A stretch of 64,000 nt of DNA from Capnocytophaga catalasegens (GCF_026005215.1 NZ_BPMA01000014.1:62001-126000); one strand, 5' to 3'; shown: positions 33,989-44,035, numbered from the stretch's first letter. The notes: generated by a model not told the origin, from the sequence alone. Numbers and translations are program-made.

Positions 33989-35524
33989 ATGGGTATTGTA
34001 CTTCGACAATCAATGAAAAATATGTTTGTAACCTATCTCGGTTTTATAATCGGGGCAGTGAATGTATTGTTTTTATTTACTTCATTTCTAAGCGATAAAC
34101 AATATGGACTTGTTAGTTATGTACTTTCAGTAAGCACGATTTTAACTCCTATTCTGACTTTTGGAGTACATACTACTTTTATTAAATATTATTGGTCATA
34201 TTCCATTGGTAAAGAACAAAATAAGTTTGTTACCTTTATGTTGATATTACCATTATTTATGATACTAATAGCAGGACTAATAACCTTGTTATTATATCAA
34301 CATATATATGAATTTATATCAAAAAAAAATGAAATTGTAGGTTATTATATTTGGACTATATTTGGATTATCAGCCATAATGGCATATTTTGAAGTTTTTT
34401 ATGCTTGGGTACGCGTTCAATTTAAAACGGTAGAAGGTAATTTTCTTAAAGAAGTTTTTCCTCGTGTTTTTACTACTTTGTTATTAGTACTGGTACATAT
34501 CAATTGGATAAATTTTGAACAATTTATACAGGCGTTGTGTGGAGTGTATTTGCTACGAACACTACTTATGATTTTGATTTCTTTTCAAATAAAAAAGCCT
34601 ACTATATTATTGAAAATACCAACTAATTATCAATCGCTTATTTGGTACGGACTTTTTCTTATTTTAGCTGGGTCGGTAGCTACATTTTTTATTGATATTG
34701 ACAAATTTATGCTTAATCAGTATTTACCATTGTCTCAAATAGCCATTTATACAGTAGCTGTTTTTATAGCAACAGTAATTTCTGTTCCCAATAGAGCTGT
34801 ATATCAGCTTGTTAGTCCAATGATAGCCCAACTATTAAACCAAAATAAAAATCAAGAATTGCGTTTGTTTTATAAGAAAACGACCGATAATGTATATTTT
34901 GTAGGAAGTATTATTTTCCTTTTGATAGTTCTCAATGCACAAGATATATATACACTTATTCCTTCTACCAATTATGCTCAAGGAATCGAGGTTTTGTGGC
35001 TTATTTCGGTAGTGAAACTTTTGGATACACTCACGGGTACTTCCAATGCTGTTTTGCTCAATGCTTCGTACTATCGAATTGTACTTTACTTAGGAATAGC
35101 ATTGGTTGCTCTAATGATTATTTTTAACATAATTTTTATTCCAAAATGGGGAATTGTGGGTGCAGCCATAGCTACTTTTATCGCTTTTTTGTTGTACAAT
35201 TTGCTCAAAATTTATTTTGTATATCGCAATAATCAGTTGCAACCATTCTCTTATGAAGTGGGCAAAATTACATTATTTTTATTATTACTATTAGGGATTT
35301 TTTCTGTTATTCCGATGCCTTTTTCTTCGGTTTATAATTTGATTTTCAGAAGTTCTATAATCGTTTTATTATCAGTAGTTTGTGGTATTTATTTTCATTT
35401 TTCAGCTGAAATTATTAGTACTACTTTATCTATTTTAATATTTTTGTACCGAAAATCTAATGGATTTTTAAAAAATATATTGTATTGGTGTATTAACCGA
35501 ATAAAACGCTTACAAGTAGAATAA
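33989..35524 (+). CDS. Wzx/MurJ-like polysaccharide flippase
   Basis: 511 residues from the ATG at MGIVLRQSMKN; an in-frame TTG upstream lies in the -7 box. About 12-14 hydrophobic helices, with the oligosaccharide flippase pattern: an early FIIGAVNVLFLF helix, a mid-protein YFIDIDKFMLNQYL-type signature and VGAAIATFIAFLLYNLLK near the end. Members export lipid-linked sugars across the inner membrane. The cargo is unknown. The next gene, ddl, is separated by 52 bp and has its own -7 box. Confidence 0.85.
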   Translation: MGIVLRQSMKNMFVTYLGFIIGAVNVLFLFTSFLSDKQYGLVSYVLSVSTILTPILTFGVHTTFIKYYWSYSIGKEQNKFVTFMLILPLFMILIAGLITLLLYQHIYEFISKKNEIVGYYIWTIFGLSAIMAYFEVFYAWVRVQFKTVEGNFLKEVFPRVFTTLLLVLVHINWINFEQFIQALCGVYLLRTLLMILISFQIKKPTILLKIPTNYQSLIWYGLFLILAGSVATFFIDIDKFMLNQYLPLSQIAIYTVAVFIATVISVPNRAVYQLVSPMIAQLLNQNKNQELRLFYKKTTDNVYFVGSIIFLLIVLNAQDIYTLIPSTNYAQGIEVLWLISVVKLLDTLTGTSNAVLLNASYYRIVLYLGIALVALMIIFNIIFIPKWGIVGAAIATFIAFLLYNLLKIYFVYRNNQLQPFSYEVGKITLFLLLLLGIFSVIPMPFSSVYNLIFRSSIIVLLSVVCGIYFHFSAEIISTTLSILIFLYRKSNGFLKNILYWCINRIKRLQVE

Positions 35525-35550
35525 AATAATAATTACTCAACAAATTTTTA

Positions 35551-35558
35551 TACATTTG
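35551..35558 (+). promoter_or_regulatory. -7 box TACATTTG of ddl
   Basis: TAnnTTTG match, 18 nt before the ddl start codon. Confidence 0.5.
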
Positions 35559-35576
35559 CACTTAAAATAATATAAA

Positions 35577-36548
35577 ATGACAAAGAAAATAGCAGTTCTT
35601 ATGGGCGGATATTCCGATGAAGCCGAAATATCTTACAAAAGTGGCGCAGTTGTAATAGAAAGTTTAGACAAATCAATTTATACGCCTTATCCTATTCATA
35701 TAACACGTGAAAAATGGGTGTATATAGATGAGCAAAATCAGCAATTTCCCATTGACAAAAATGATTTTTCGCTACATATAAATCACGAAAAAATCACTTT
35801 TGATTGTGCTTTTAATGCCATTCACGGCACACCAGGCGAAGACGGATATCTACAAGCGTATTTTAGCTTGATAGGTGTGCCACTTACAGGGTGTAGTATG
35901 TATGCTTCGGCATTGACCTTTAACAAACGTGATATGCTTTCGGTACTGAAACCTTACGATATACGCTCTGCAACAGCCTATTATTTGAATAAAGGTGATA
36001 ATTTTTCAACTGAAAAAATTATTGAAAAAGTTGGCTTACCTTGTTTTGTCAAAGCGAATAAGTCTGGTAGTAGTTTTGGTGTTTATAAAGTATATGATAC
36101 TGAAAATCTGGTAGTTGCTATACAAAAAGCCTTTGAAGTTGATAACGAAATTCTTATCGAATCGTTCTTAAAAGGAATCGAAGTTTCGGTGGGAGTGATT
36201 ACTTACAAAGGAGAAATAAAAGTTTTGCCTATTACCGAAATAGTTTCGGAAAATGATTTTTTTGATTATCAAGCTAAGTATTTAGGCCAATCCAAAGAAA
36301 TAACTCCGGCGCGAATTTCTGCTGAAATGACGCAAAAAATCAGTAATTTAGCTCGGAAAATTTACAAAATATTACAAATGAAAGGTTTCAGCCGGAGTGA
36401 GTTTATCATTGTCGATAACGAGCCTTATTTACTCGAAATGAATACAACTCCGGGACTTTCCAAAGCAAGTATTTTGCCTCAACAAGCAGCTCAAGCGGGT
36501 ATTTCTCTTTCGGAACTTTTTGCCAATGCAATCGAAGAGGTTTTGTAA
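35577..36548 (+). CDS. ddl: D-alanine--D-alanine ligase
   Basis: Makes the D-Ala-D-Ala dipeptide of peptidoglycan precursors. 323 residues of the ATP-grasp fold. Visible: MGGYSDEAEISYKSG at the N-terminus, HGTPGEDGYLQ (substrate loop), VKANKSGSSFGVYK (ATP lysine and glycine-rich loop) and LLEMNTTPGLSK (magnesium and substrate residues). Cytoplasmic. coaD follows after 45 bp, and an RsmI-like gene after that, probably in one transcript. Confidence 0.95.
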   Translation: MTKKIAVLMGGYSDEAEISYKSGAVVIESLDKSIYTPYPIHITREKWVYIDEQNQQFPIDKNDFSLHINHEKITFDCAFNAIHGTPGEDGYLQAYFSLIGVPLTGCSMYASALTFNKRDMLSVLKPYDIRSATAYYLNKGDNFSTEKIIEKVGLPCFVKANKSGSSFGVYKVYDTENLVVAIQKAFEVDNEILIESFLKGIEVSVGVITYKGEIKVLPITEIVSENDFFDYQAKYLGQSKEITPARISAEMTQKISNLARKIYKILQMKGFSRSEFIIVDNEPYLLEMNTTPGLSKASILPQQAAQAGISLSELFANAIEEVL

Positions 36549-36593
36549 CAAATGATTTTTTTAAGAAATTTATAATTTTGATAGTAAATAATA

Positions 36594-37049
36594 ATGAAAA
36601 AAGCAGTTTTTCCTGGTTCTTTTGACCCAATTACCTTAGGACATTATGACATTATTCGCCGTGCAGTTCATCTTTTTGATGAAATTATTGTAGCTATTGG
36701 CGAGAATACTGATAAACAATATATGTTTTCTGCCGAAGTTAGAAAGCGATTTATTGAAGAGGCTTTCGAAGATGAAAAAAAAATAAAAGTGGTTATATAT
36801 CAAGGACTTACAGTTGATTTTTGCAAAGAAGTAAATGCACAATTTATTTTGCGGGGTTTGCGAAATCCTGCCGATTTTGAATTTGAAAAAGCCATTGCTC
36901 ACGTCAATCGTGATTTGAGCGGTATTGAAACTATTTTTTTACTTACAGCGGTCAAAACTTCTCATATTTCTTCGTCCATTGTACGCGATGTTATTCGCCA
37001 TTGTGGTGATTACAAAGTACTTGTTCCTAAGAGTGTACGTGTTATTTGA
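36594..37049 (+). CDS. coaD: phosphopantetheine adenylyltransferase
   Basis: Adenylates 4'-phosphopantetheine, the penultimate step of CoA synthesis. 151 residues, the standard size. The nucleotidyltransferase signature PGSFDPITLGHYDII holds the TxGH motif, and ISSSIVRDVIR is the C-terminal ISSTxxR equivalent. RGLRNPADFEFE is also typical. Cytoplasmic. It complements panB elsewhere in the window. Confidence 0.95.
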   Translation: MKKAVFPGSFDPITLGHYDIIRRAVHLFDEIIVAIGENTDKQYMFSAEVRKRFIEEAFEDEKKIKVVIYQGLTVDFCKEVNAQFILRGLRNPADFEFEKAIAHVNRDLSGIETIFLLTAVKTSHISSSIVRDVIRHCGDYKVLVPKSVRVI

Positions 37050-37073
37050 GAACATTGTCAAAAGAAATAAAAA

Positions 37074-37787
37074 ATGAAGATAACTTTTGGAACTTTGTAT
37101 TTAATTCCGACTACTTTGGGAACAACCCAAATTCCTGATGTACTTCCGCAGAAAGTCCGAGAAATTATCATGATTTGTAATCATTTTATTGTTGAAAACG
37201 AAAAAACAGCAAGGCATTTCATCAAAAAAATCTGCCCTGAAAAAATGCAATCTCAACTTCAATTATTTCTACTAAACAAACACACTTCTGTACAAGAATT
37301 TGCTACTTTTCTGCAACCTTGTTTAGAGGGATTTTCAATGGGAATTATCTCTGAGGTTGGTTGCCCTGCCATTGCTGACCCTGGTGCCGATATAGTCGCT
37401 TTGGCACATCAAAAACATATCAAAGTAGAACCATTGGTTGGACCTTCTTCTATCATTTTAGCACTAATGGCAAGTGGATTGAATGGTCAAAATTTTGCTT
37501 TCAATGGATACTTACCCATTGATAAAAATGAACGAAAAATGGTCTTGAAAAAATTGGAACAAAAAGCCAGAGGCGAAAATCAAGCACAGTTGTTTATTGA
37601 AACACCTTATCGAAATGACAAATTGTTGCAAGATATGCTTCATTTTCTCCCGAACGAAATGAAAATTTGTGTAGCTACCGATATTACACTTCCTACTGAA
37701 TTTATTAAAACTCAAAAAATTTCAGAATGGAAAAATGAAAAAATAGAGTTGCACAAACGCCCAACTATTTTTATTATTGGCTATTGA
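37074..37787 (+). CDS. RsmI-like SAM-dependent methyltransferase
   Basis: 237 residues of the tetrapyrrole (corrin/porphyrin) methylase fold, related to 16S rRNA 2'-O-methyltransferase RsmI. Recognisable: LYLIPTTLGTT at the start, ISEVGCPAIADPGADIV (SAM loop), VEPLVGPSSIILALMASGLNGQNF and QLFIETPYRNDKLL. The length and the missing C-terminal HTH-like tail separate it from canonical RsmI (about 285 residues). rRNA methylation is likely but not certain; Bacteroidota usually carry both forms. Confidence 0.8.
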   Translation: MKITFGTLYLIPTTLGTTQIPDVLPQKVREIIMICNHFIVENEKTARHFIKKICPEKMQSQLQLFLLNKHTSVQEFATFLQPCLEGFSMGIISEVGCPAIADPGADIVALAHQKHIKVEPLVGPSSIILALMASGLNGQNFAFNGYLPIDKNERKMVLKKLEQKARGENQAQLFIETPYRNDKLLQDMLHFLPNEMKICVATDITLPTEFIKTQKISEWKNEKIELHKRPTIFIIGY

Positions 37788-37858
37788 AATATTTTATAGA
37801 TTTTTACTTTTTTCATAAAATTTTGTATTTTTGCCTTTTTAAAGAAAATTGATTGATT

Positions 37859-39205
37859 ATGTTTGATAATTTAAGTGATAAATTAGATAGAGCCTTACAT
37901 ATACTGAAAGGACATGGACAAATTACTGAAATTAACGTTGCTGAAACGCTCAAAGAAGTACGTAGAGCCTTACTTGATGCCGATGTTAATTACAAAATAG
38001 CCAAAGACTTTACAAACAAAGTTAAAGAAAAAGCACTTGGACAAAACGTACTTACTACCTTGCAACCTGGGCAACTAATGGTCAAAATCGTAAAAGACGA
38101 ATTGACCGAACTTATGGGAGGAGATGCTGCAGGCGTAAATCTTAGCGGAACGCCGTCTGTGATACTAATGTCAGGGCTTCAAGGTTCAGGGAAAACAACT
38201 TTTTCAGGAAAATTGGCTAATTTTCTGAAAAATAAAAAGAATAAAAAACCGCTTTTGGTTGCTTGTGATGTATATCGACCTGCCGCAATAGACCAATTAC
38301 ATATCGTAGGAGAGCAAATTGGTATTGATGTTTTTTCTGATAAAGGAAATAATAATCCTGTAGATATCGCTCAAAAAGCTGTTCAATACGCCAAAGACAA
38401 AGGATTTAATGTCGTTATTGTCGATACGGCAGGGCGCTTGGCTGTCGATGAGCAAATGATGAATGAAATAGCGAATATTCACAAAGCGATTAAACCACAA
38501 GAAACCCTTTTTGTTGTTGATGCGATGACAGGACAAGATGCGGTAAATACTGCCAAAGCGTTTAACGATGTACTTAATTTTGACGGAGTTATCCTTACCA
38601 AATTGGACGGAGATACACGCGGTGGAGCGGCAATATCTATCAAGTCGGTAGTGAATAAACCGATTAAGTTTGTTGGTACGGGCGAAAAAATGGATGCCAT
38701 CGATGTATTTTATCCAGCACGTATGGCTGACCGTATTTTGGGAATGGGCGATGTAGTTTCGCTTGTAGAACGCGCACAAGAACAATTTGATGAAGAACAA
38801 GCACGAAAACTTCAAAAGAAAATTGCCAAAAATCAATTTGGTTTTGATGATTTCTTAGCTCAAATTCAACAAATAAAACGAATGGGAAGTATGAAAGACC
38901 TTTTGGGTATGCTTCCTGGCGTAGGTAAAACGATCAAAGATATTGATATTGATGACAATGCTTTCAAACATATCGAAGCAATTATTCATTCAATGACACC
39001 TACTGAAAGAACCAATCCTGCAATTATAAATACATCAAGAAAACAACGTATTGCTAAAGGAAGTGGAAGAGATATTAACGAAGTAAATCAATTGTTAAAA
39101 CAATTCTCACAAATGAGCAAAATGATGAAAATGATGCAAGGAAGTGGAGGCAAAAAAATGATGCAAATGATGAAGGGTATGCAAGGAGGAATGCCTCGAG
39201 CCTAA
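37859..39205 (+). CDS. ffh: signal recognition particle protein Ffh
   Basis: GTPase that delivers membrane proteins to FtsY and SecYEG. 448 residues from the ATG at MFDNLSDKL. N domain, then G domain with GLQGSGKTTFSGKLA (P-loop), DTAGRLAVDEQM and TKLDGDTRGGAA; the M domain includes GMLPGVGK and a methionine-rich C-terminus binding signal sequences and the SRP RNA. A -7 box TATTTTTG lies at 37826-37833. No SRP RNA gene was recognised in this window. Confidence 0.95.
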   Translation: MFDNLSDKLDRALHILKGHGQITEINVAETLKEVRRALLDADVNYKIAKDFTNKVKEKALGQNVLTTLQPGQLMVKIVKDELTELMGGDAAGVNLSGTPSVILMSGLQGSGKTTFSGKLANFLKNKKNKKPLLVACDVYRPAAIDQLHIVGEQIGIDVFSDKGNNNPVDIAQKAVQYAKDKGFNVVIVDTAGRLAVDEQMMNEIANIHKAIKPQETLFVVDAMTGQDAVNTAKAFNDVLNFDGVILTKLDGDTRGGAAISIKSVVNKPIKFVGTGEKMDAIDVFYPARMADRILGMGDVVSLVERAQEQFDEEQARKLQKKIAKNQFGFDDFLAQIQQIKRMGSMKDLLGMLPGVGKTIKDIDIDDNAFKHIEAIIHSMTPTERTNPAIINTSRKQRIAKGSGRDINEVNQLLKQFSQMSKMMKMMQGSGGKKMMQMMKGMQGGMPRA

Positions 39206-39214
39206 ATTATTCGA

Positions 39215-39673
39215 ATGACTGATAAACTAAACAACACACCCGATATTTACAATCTATTTATAGAAAAAGTAGTTGATAATCAGATAATTTATACTTTGTT
39301 AGATACAGAAGAAATAGCTATGTGTCAGTCAAGTTATTTCCAAGTAGATAAATTTCAAGTACCTGTATTTTTATTTTGGTCAGACCAATCAAAAGCTGAT
39401 GCTTGTCGAAATAACGAATGGAAAACATTTCAAGTTGAAGCTATTCCCTTGGGAGAGTTTATGGAAATTTGGTGCTTTGGTTTATTGATTGATAATGCTA
39501 TCGTTGGGCTCGATTTTGATACACAACTTATAGGATTTGAAGAAAAACCCATCGTATTAGTTTTTGATTTATTAGAAAAAATAAAAGAAAAAAATAAATC
39601 GATTTCTTTTAAAAAATTTAATTCTGTACAAGATTTTGATAAATACTTAAATTCACTAATTTTTGAAGATTAA
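39215..39673 (+). CDS. DUF2750-like protein, copy 1
   Basis: 152 residues resembling DUF2750: VVDNQIIYTLLDTEEIAMC, FLFWSDQSKADACRNNEW, and PLGEFMEIWCFGLLID. No signal peptide or membrane segment. The function is unknown. It starts 9 bp after ffh, and a clear paralogue follows after 5 bp, so this is a tandem duplication within the ffh transcript. The two copies share the overall pattern but have diverged widely, so the duplication is old. Confidence 0.75.
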   Translation: MTDKLNNTPDIYNLFIEKVVDNQIIYTLLDTEEIAMCQSSYFQVDKFQVPVFLFWSDQSKADACRNNEWKTFQVEAIPLGEFMEIWCFGLLIDNAIVGLDFDTQLIGFEEKPIVLVFDLLEKIKEKNKSISFKKFNSVQDFDKYLNSLIFED

Positions 39674-39678
39674 AAATA

Positions 39679-40143
39679 ATGTTACAAAACACTCAAATTT
39701 TACTTGATAGATATCATTCTTTTGTAAAAAAAGTAGTAGAAACCGAAATAATTTATACATTAGAAGATAATCAATCTGTGGCAGTATGTCCCTCCAATAA
39801 ATACGAATTAGACGAGGAACCCGTTGCTGTATTGGTATATTGGTCTGAAAAAGCCAAAGCATTGGCTTGTCAGAGAGACGAGTGGGCTGAATTTGTACCC
39901 AAAGCGATTCCTTTGACTGAGTTTATGGAATTATGGTGTTTAGGTATGTATGATGATGAAGTTGTTACTGGAATTGAATTTGATGCTCAACTCTTCGGAC
40001 ATGAAGAACTTCCTTTACAACTTTTGAAAGATTTGATACACGAGGTCAAAGAACAAAAGAAAAAATTGATTTTTAAACAATTTCGTTCTTTACAAGATTT
40101 TGAAATGTATCTAGATGACTTAGAAGAAGAAGATTATTTGTAA
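39679..40143 (+). CDS. DUF2750-like protein, copy 2
   Basis: 154 residues, paralogous to the preceding gene: VVETEIIYTLEDNQSVAVC, YWSEKAKALACQRDEW, PLTEFMELWCLGMYDD. The C-terminus is acidic (LEEEDYL). The function is unknown; cytoplasmic. It lies between copy 1 and luxS on the same strand, so probably one operon. Confidence 0.75.
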   Translation: MLQNTQILLDRYHSFVKKVVETEIIYTLEDNQSVAVCPSNKYELDEEPVAVLVYWSEKAKALACQRDEWAEFVPKAIPLTEFMELWCLGMYDDEVVTGIEFDAQLFGHEELPLQLLKDLIHEVKEQKKKLIFKQFRSLQDFEMYLDDLEEEDYL

Positions 40144-40164
40144 AATAAAAAAAATGACACATTT

Positions 40165-40641
40165 ATGGACAAGATAGCAAGTTTTACAATAGACCATTTA
40201 AGATTACAACGAGGTATTTACGTTTCCAGAAAAGATTATGTTGGCAGTGAAGTAATAACCTCATTCGATATACGTATGAAACTTCCGTATCGAGAGCCTG
40301 TTTTGGGTGGTGCAGAAATCCACACAATAGAACACTTGGCAGCTACTTGGCTACGTAATAGCCCGTGGAAAGATAAGATAATCTACTGGGGACCAATGGG
40401 TTGTATGACGGGGAATTATCTTATACTTGCTGGCGATTATACATCACAAGATATTGTTCCAATGATAACGCAATTATTTGAATTTATGGCTAATTTTGAA
40501 GGAGAAATACCGGGAGCTTCGGCGTTAGAATGTGGTAATTTCTACAATAATAATTTGCCAATGGCAAAATATGAAGCCAAAAAATATTTGGAAGAAGTAC
40601 TTCGCAACCTTTCTTATGACAATTTGAATTATCCGCAATAA
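40165..40641 (+). CDS. luxS: S-ribosylhomocysteine lyase
   Basis: Splits S-ribosylhomocysteine into homocysteine and the precursor of autoinducer-2; part of the activated methyl cycle. 158 residues. The metal-binding HTIEHLAAT (His53, His57) and ALECGNF (Cys123) motifs and the catalytic cysteine in WGPMGCMTG (Cys80) are all visible. Cytoplasmic homodimer in known members. An AI-2 signalling role cannot be inferred, since no receptor gene is here; metabolic recycling is enough to explain it. Confidence 0.95.
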   Translation: MDKIASFTIDHLRLQRGIYVSRKDYVGSEVITSFDIRMKLPYREPVLGGAEIHTIEHLAATWLRNSPWKDKIIYWGPMGCMTGNYLILAGDYTSQDIVPMITQLFEFMANFEGEIPGASALECGNFYNNNLPMAKYEAKKYLEEVLRNLSYDNLNYPQ

Positions 40642-40669
40642 AAATAGATTTTTTCTAAAATTAAAAATT

Positions 40670-42325
40670 GTGTTACAAACATTAGCTATTAAAAATTTCG
40701 CTCTGATTGAAGATATAAAAGTCTCATTCTCAGAAGGTTTTACAATCATTACAGGTGAAACAGGAGCAGGAAAATCTATCTTATTAGATGCGCTTTCGCT
40801 TATTTTGGGCAAGCGTGCCGACTTGGGAGCTCTTCGTAATACGGACGAAAAATGTATTATTGAGGCTGAGTTTGCTGTAAAAAGCTATAACATAAAGCCT
40901 ATTTTTGACCAAGAAGATATTGATTATGAAGATATTACACTTATTCGTAGGGAAATACTTCCTTCGGGAAAATCGCGTGCTTTTGTCAATGACAGCCCCG
41001 TAACACTCGATGTACTTTCTCAATTAGGAAAAGTATTGGTTGATATTCATTCTCAACACGAAACACAACTACTTGGTAATGAGGATTTTCAGTTTCATAT
41101 TGTAGATACATTAGCTCAAAATGAAGCTATTTTAAATCAATATCAAGAAGAATTGAAAATCCATAGAAAAAATATCAAAAAACTCAAAGAATTACAAGAT
41201 TTTCAGAAAAACACACAGAAAGAATACGACTATAATACCTTTATTTTCAATGAATTACAAGATGCTGATTTGGAAGAAGGTATGCAAGAAGAATTGGAAG
41301 AAATCCACGAGCAAGCCTCAAATGTAGAAGATATAAAAGAACGACTTTCACAAGCAGAACAATTACTCTCTGATGAAGAAATCGGAATTGTAAATCAGTT
41401 ACGAGATTTAAAGATAACATTCTCACAATTAAATAATTACGGAAATAACTATGCGGAACTTTCAGAACGTATTGAGAATGCTTTTATTGAGTTAGACGAT
41501 ATTGCGCAAGAAATATATAGTTTTGCTGAAAATGTTGATTTTGACCCACGAGAATTGGTAGCTGTACAGCAAAAATTACAAAAAATTTATGATTTACAAA
41601 AGAAGCATCAAGTAGGGTCTGTTGAAGAACTTATCGCTATTCAGAATCAGTTAGAAGAAGAACTTGCGCAAATTGAAAATATCGAAGATACCCTTGCCCA
41701 GCAAGAGAAAGAAGTTTCTCAATCCTTGGAAAAAGTTAAAAAATTAGCTCTCCAAATTAGCGAAAGACGGCAAAAAATTATTCCGAAACTAACCCAAATG
41801 CTTGAACAAATGCTTAGCGAATTGGGAATACCGAATGCTCGTTTTCAGATAGAACTAAGTCCGCTTTCTGATTTTCAAACTAATGGAAATGATGAAATAC
41901 AATTCTTGTTTTCAGCTAATAAAGGCGGTAATTTTGGATTGCTCAAAAAAGTAGCATCGGGAGGAGAACTCTCGCGTATTATGCTGAGTGTCAAGTCAAT
42001 ATTAGCAACAAAAATAGCACTTCCTACAATTATTTTTGACGAAATAGATACAGGAGTTTCAGGAGAAATTTCTCAAAAAATGGGAGAAATTATGAAACAA
42101 ATGAGTACAAATCGGCAGGTTTTTGCCATTACGCACTTGCCACAAGTAGCTGCCAAAGGAAGCGAGCATTTTAAAGTATTCAAAGAAGATATCAATGGAA
42201 AAACAACTACTTTGCTAAAACAATTAACAAGTGAAGAACGCATAGAAGAATTAGCACAAATGCTTGGTGGTAAACAAGTTACAGAAACAGCACGCCAACA
42301 CGCAAAACAATTATTGCAAATTTAA
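40670..42325 (+). CDS. recN: DNA repair protein RecN
   Basis: SMC-like ATPase acting in double-strand break repair. 551 residues from a GTG start (MLQTLAIKNFALIEDI, the conserved N-terminus). Walker A is ITGETGAGKSILLDAL; two long coiled-coil arms (about residues 150-360, rich in E, Q and K) flank a hinge; the signature VASGGELSRIMLSVK and Walker B LPTIIFDEIDTGVSG follow. It begins 28 bp after luxS. No LexA-like site was recognised upstream. Confidence 0.95.
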   Translation: MLQTLAIKNFALIEDIKVSFSEGFTIITGETGAGKSILLDALSLILGKRADLGALRNTDEKCIIEAEFAVKSYNIKPIFDQEDIDYEDITLIRREILPSGKSRAFVNDSPVTLDVLSQLGKVLVDIHSQHETQLLGNEDFQFHIVDTLAQNEAILNQYQEELKIHRKNIKKLKELQDFQKNTQKEYDYNTFIFNELQDADLEEGMQEELEEIHEQASNVEDIKERLSQAEQLLSDEEIGIVNQLRDLKITFSQLNNYGNNYAELSERIENAFIELDDIAQEIYSFAENVDFDPRELVAVQQKLQKIYDLQKKHQVGSVEELIAIQNQLEEELAQIENIEDTLAQQEKEVSQSLEKVKKLALQISERRQKIIPKLTQMLEQMLSELGIPNARFQIELSPLSDFQTNGNDEIQFLFSANKGGNFGLLKKVASGGELSRIMLSVKSILATKIALPTIIFDEIDTGVSGEISQKMGEIMKQMSTNRQVFAITHLPQVAAKGSEHFKVFKEDINGKTTTLLKQLTSEERIEELAQMLGGKQVTETARQHAKQLLQI

Positions 42326-42429
42326 AATAAATTTTTGGATTTTATAGAAAGAAATTTTTCACGAAATCCTAAAAGTAGTTTTTTTCTATGATTTTCGCTA
42401 AAAATATTCCAAATATAAGGAAATCATCG

Positions 42430-42437
42430 TAATTTTG
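42430..42437 (+). promoter_or_regulatory. -7 box TAATTTTG of gpmI
   Basis: TAnnTTTG match, 33 nt before the gpmI ATG, in the 145-bp gap after recN. Confidence 0.4.
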
Positions 42438-42470
42438 GCAAAATTTGAACAATAAAAAAATTATTACAAG

Positions 42471-43988
42471 ATGAATAAAAAAGTAATTTTAATGATTTTA
42501 GATGGTTGGGGAATTACACAGAACCCAGCTGTTTCAGCTCCTTTTCAAGCGAAAACTCCTTTTATAGATGCTATTGAAAAAGAATATCCACACGCAACTT
42601 TACGTACCGATGGAGAGTTTGTAGGACTACCTGACGGACAAATGGGAAATAGTGAAGTAGGACATATGAATTTGGGTGCTGGGCGCATCGTTTATCAAAA
42701 TTTGGTAATGATAAATAAAGCACTCCGCGAGAATACTTTGGGCAAAGAAAAAGTACTTCTTGATGCACTTGCTTATGCAGAAAAAAATGGAAAAAGTATT
42801 CATATTTTAGGTTTGGTTTCTGATGGAGGAATTCATTCACATATTAACCATTTGAAGGGATTGCTCAAAGTGGCCAAAGAGAATAATGCTAAAAATGTAT
42901 TTGTTCATGCTTTCACTGACGGACGTGATTGTGATCCAAAATCGGGGGTAGGTTTTATCAAAGATTTGCAAGATTATATGCAAGAAACCACAGGAGAACT
43001 TGCATCAATTGTTGGGCGTTATTATGCAATGGACAGAGATAATCGTTGGGAACGTGTTAAAAAAGCGTACAATGTCGTAGTTAAAGGTGAAGGAAAACAC
43101 GCTACAAATGCTGTAAAAGCTTTGCAAGAAAGCTATGATGCAGGAGTAACTGACGAATTTGTTGAACCAATAGTAATGGTCGGGACTAATGACAAACCGC
43201 TTGCCACTATCCAACCTGATGATGTAGTAATTTTCTTCAACTATCGAACTGACCGCGGGCGTGAGCTTACACAAGCACTTTCGCAACAAGATTTTCCTGA
43301 ACAAGGAATGAAAAAACTTCCGTTGTATTACGTTACAATGACCAATTATGACAAAAATTTTGTAGGAATTAGAGTTATTTATAATAATGACAATTTGACC
43401 AATACACTTGGTGAGGTTCTTTCCAAAGCAGGCAAAAAACAAATTCGTATTGCAGAAACTGAAAAATATCCGCACGTAACATTCTTTTTTTCAGGCGGAA
43501 GAGAAGAACCTTTTGAAGGAGAAAAACGCTTGCTTTGTCCTTCTCCCAAAGTGGCAACCTATGACCTAAAACCTGAAATGAGTGCATACGATATACGAGA
43601 TGCTATCATTCCTGAACTAAAAAAACAAGAAGTTGATTTTGTATGTTTGAATTTCGCTAATGGAGATATGGTAGGTCATACAGGAGTTTTGGAAGCTGCG
43701 GTTAAAGCCTGTGAAGCTGTTGATGCTTGCACCAAAGCAGTTATCGAAACGGGGCTTGATAACGGATATACAACACTTGTAATTGCCGACCACGGAAATT
43801 GCGAAGTGATGAAAAATGAAGACGGTTCTCCCAATACAGCTCACACGACCAATCCTGTACCTTTTATCTTGGTTGATAAAGATAAAATTGCTGTGAAAGA
43901 TGGAATTTTAGGAGATATTGCTCCTACAATTCTAAAACTAATGGGCGTAGAGCAACCCGAAGAAATGACGCAATATCCGTTAGTATAA
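42471..43988 (+). CDS. gpmI: cofactor-independent phosphoglycerate mutase
   Basis: Alkaline-phosphatase-superfamily enzyme with two manganese ions. 505 residues. Visible: LMILDGWGI (first metal aspartate), GQMGNSEVGHMNLGAGR (catalytic serine), HAFTDGRDCDPKSG, YYAMDRDNRW, and the C-terminal metal cluster ADHGNCEVM with HTTNPVPF. It catalyses the same step as gpmA in this window by a different mechanism and fold. Confidence 0.95.
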   Translation: MNKKVILMILDGWGITQNPAVSAPFQAKTPFIDAIEKEYPHATLRTDGEFVGLPDGQMGNSEVGHMNLGAGRIVYQNLVMINKALRENTLGKEKVLLDALAYAEKNGKSIHILGLVSDGGIHSHINHLKGLLKVAKENNAKNVFVHAFTDGRDCDPKSGVGFIKDLQDYMQETTGELASIVGRYYAMDRDNRWERVKKAYNVVVKGEGKHATNAVKALQESYDAGVTDEFVEPIVMVGTNDKPLATIQPDDVVIFFNYRTDRGRELTQALSQQDFPEQGMKKLPLYYVTMTNYDKNFVGIRVIYNNDNLTNTLGEVLSKAGKKQIRIAETEKYPHVTFFFSGGREEPFEGEKRLLCPSPKVATYDLKPEMSAYDIRDAIIPELKKQEVDFVCLNFANGDMVGHTGVLEAAVKACEAVDACTKAVIETGLDNGYTTLVIADHGNCEVMKNEDGSPNTAHTTNPVPFILVDKDKIAVKDGILGDIAPTILKLMGVEQPEEMTQYPLV

Positions 43989-44035
43989 ATAAAATCTGTA
44001 TAAATTTTTAATGTTTATACAATTCTTTTTAAATA

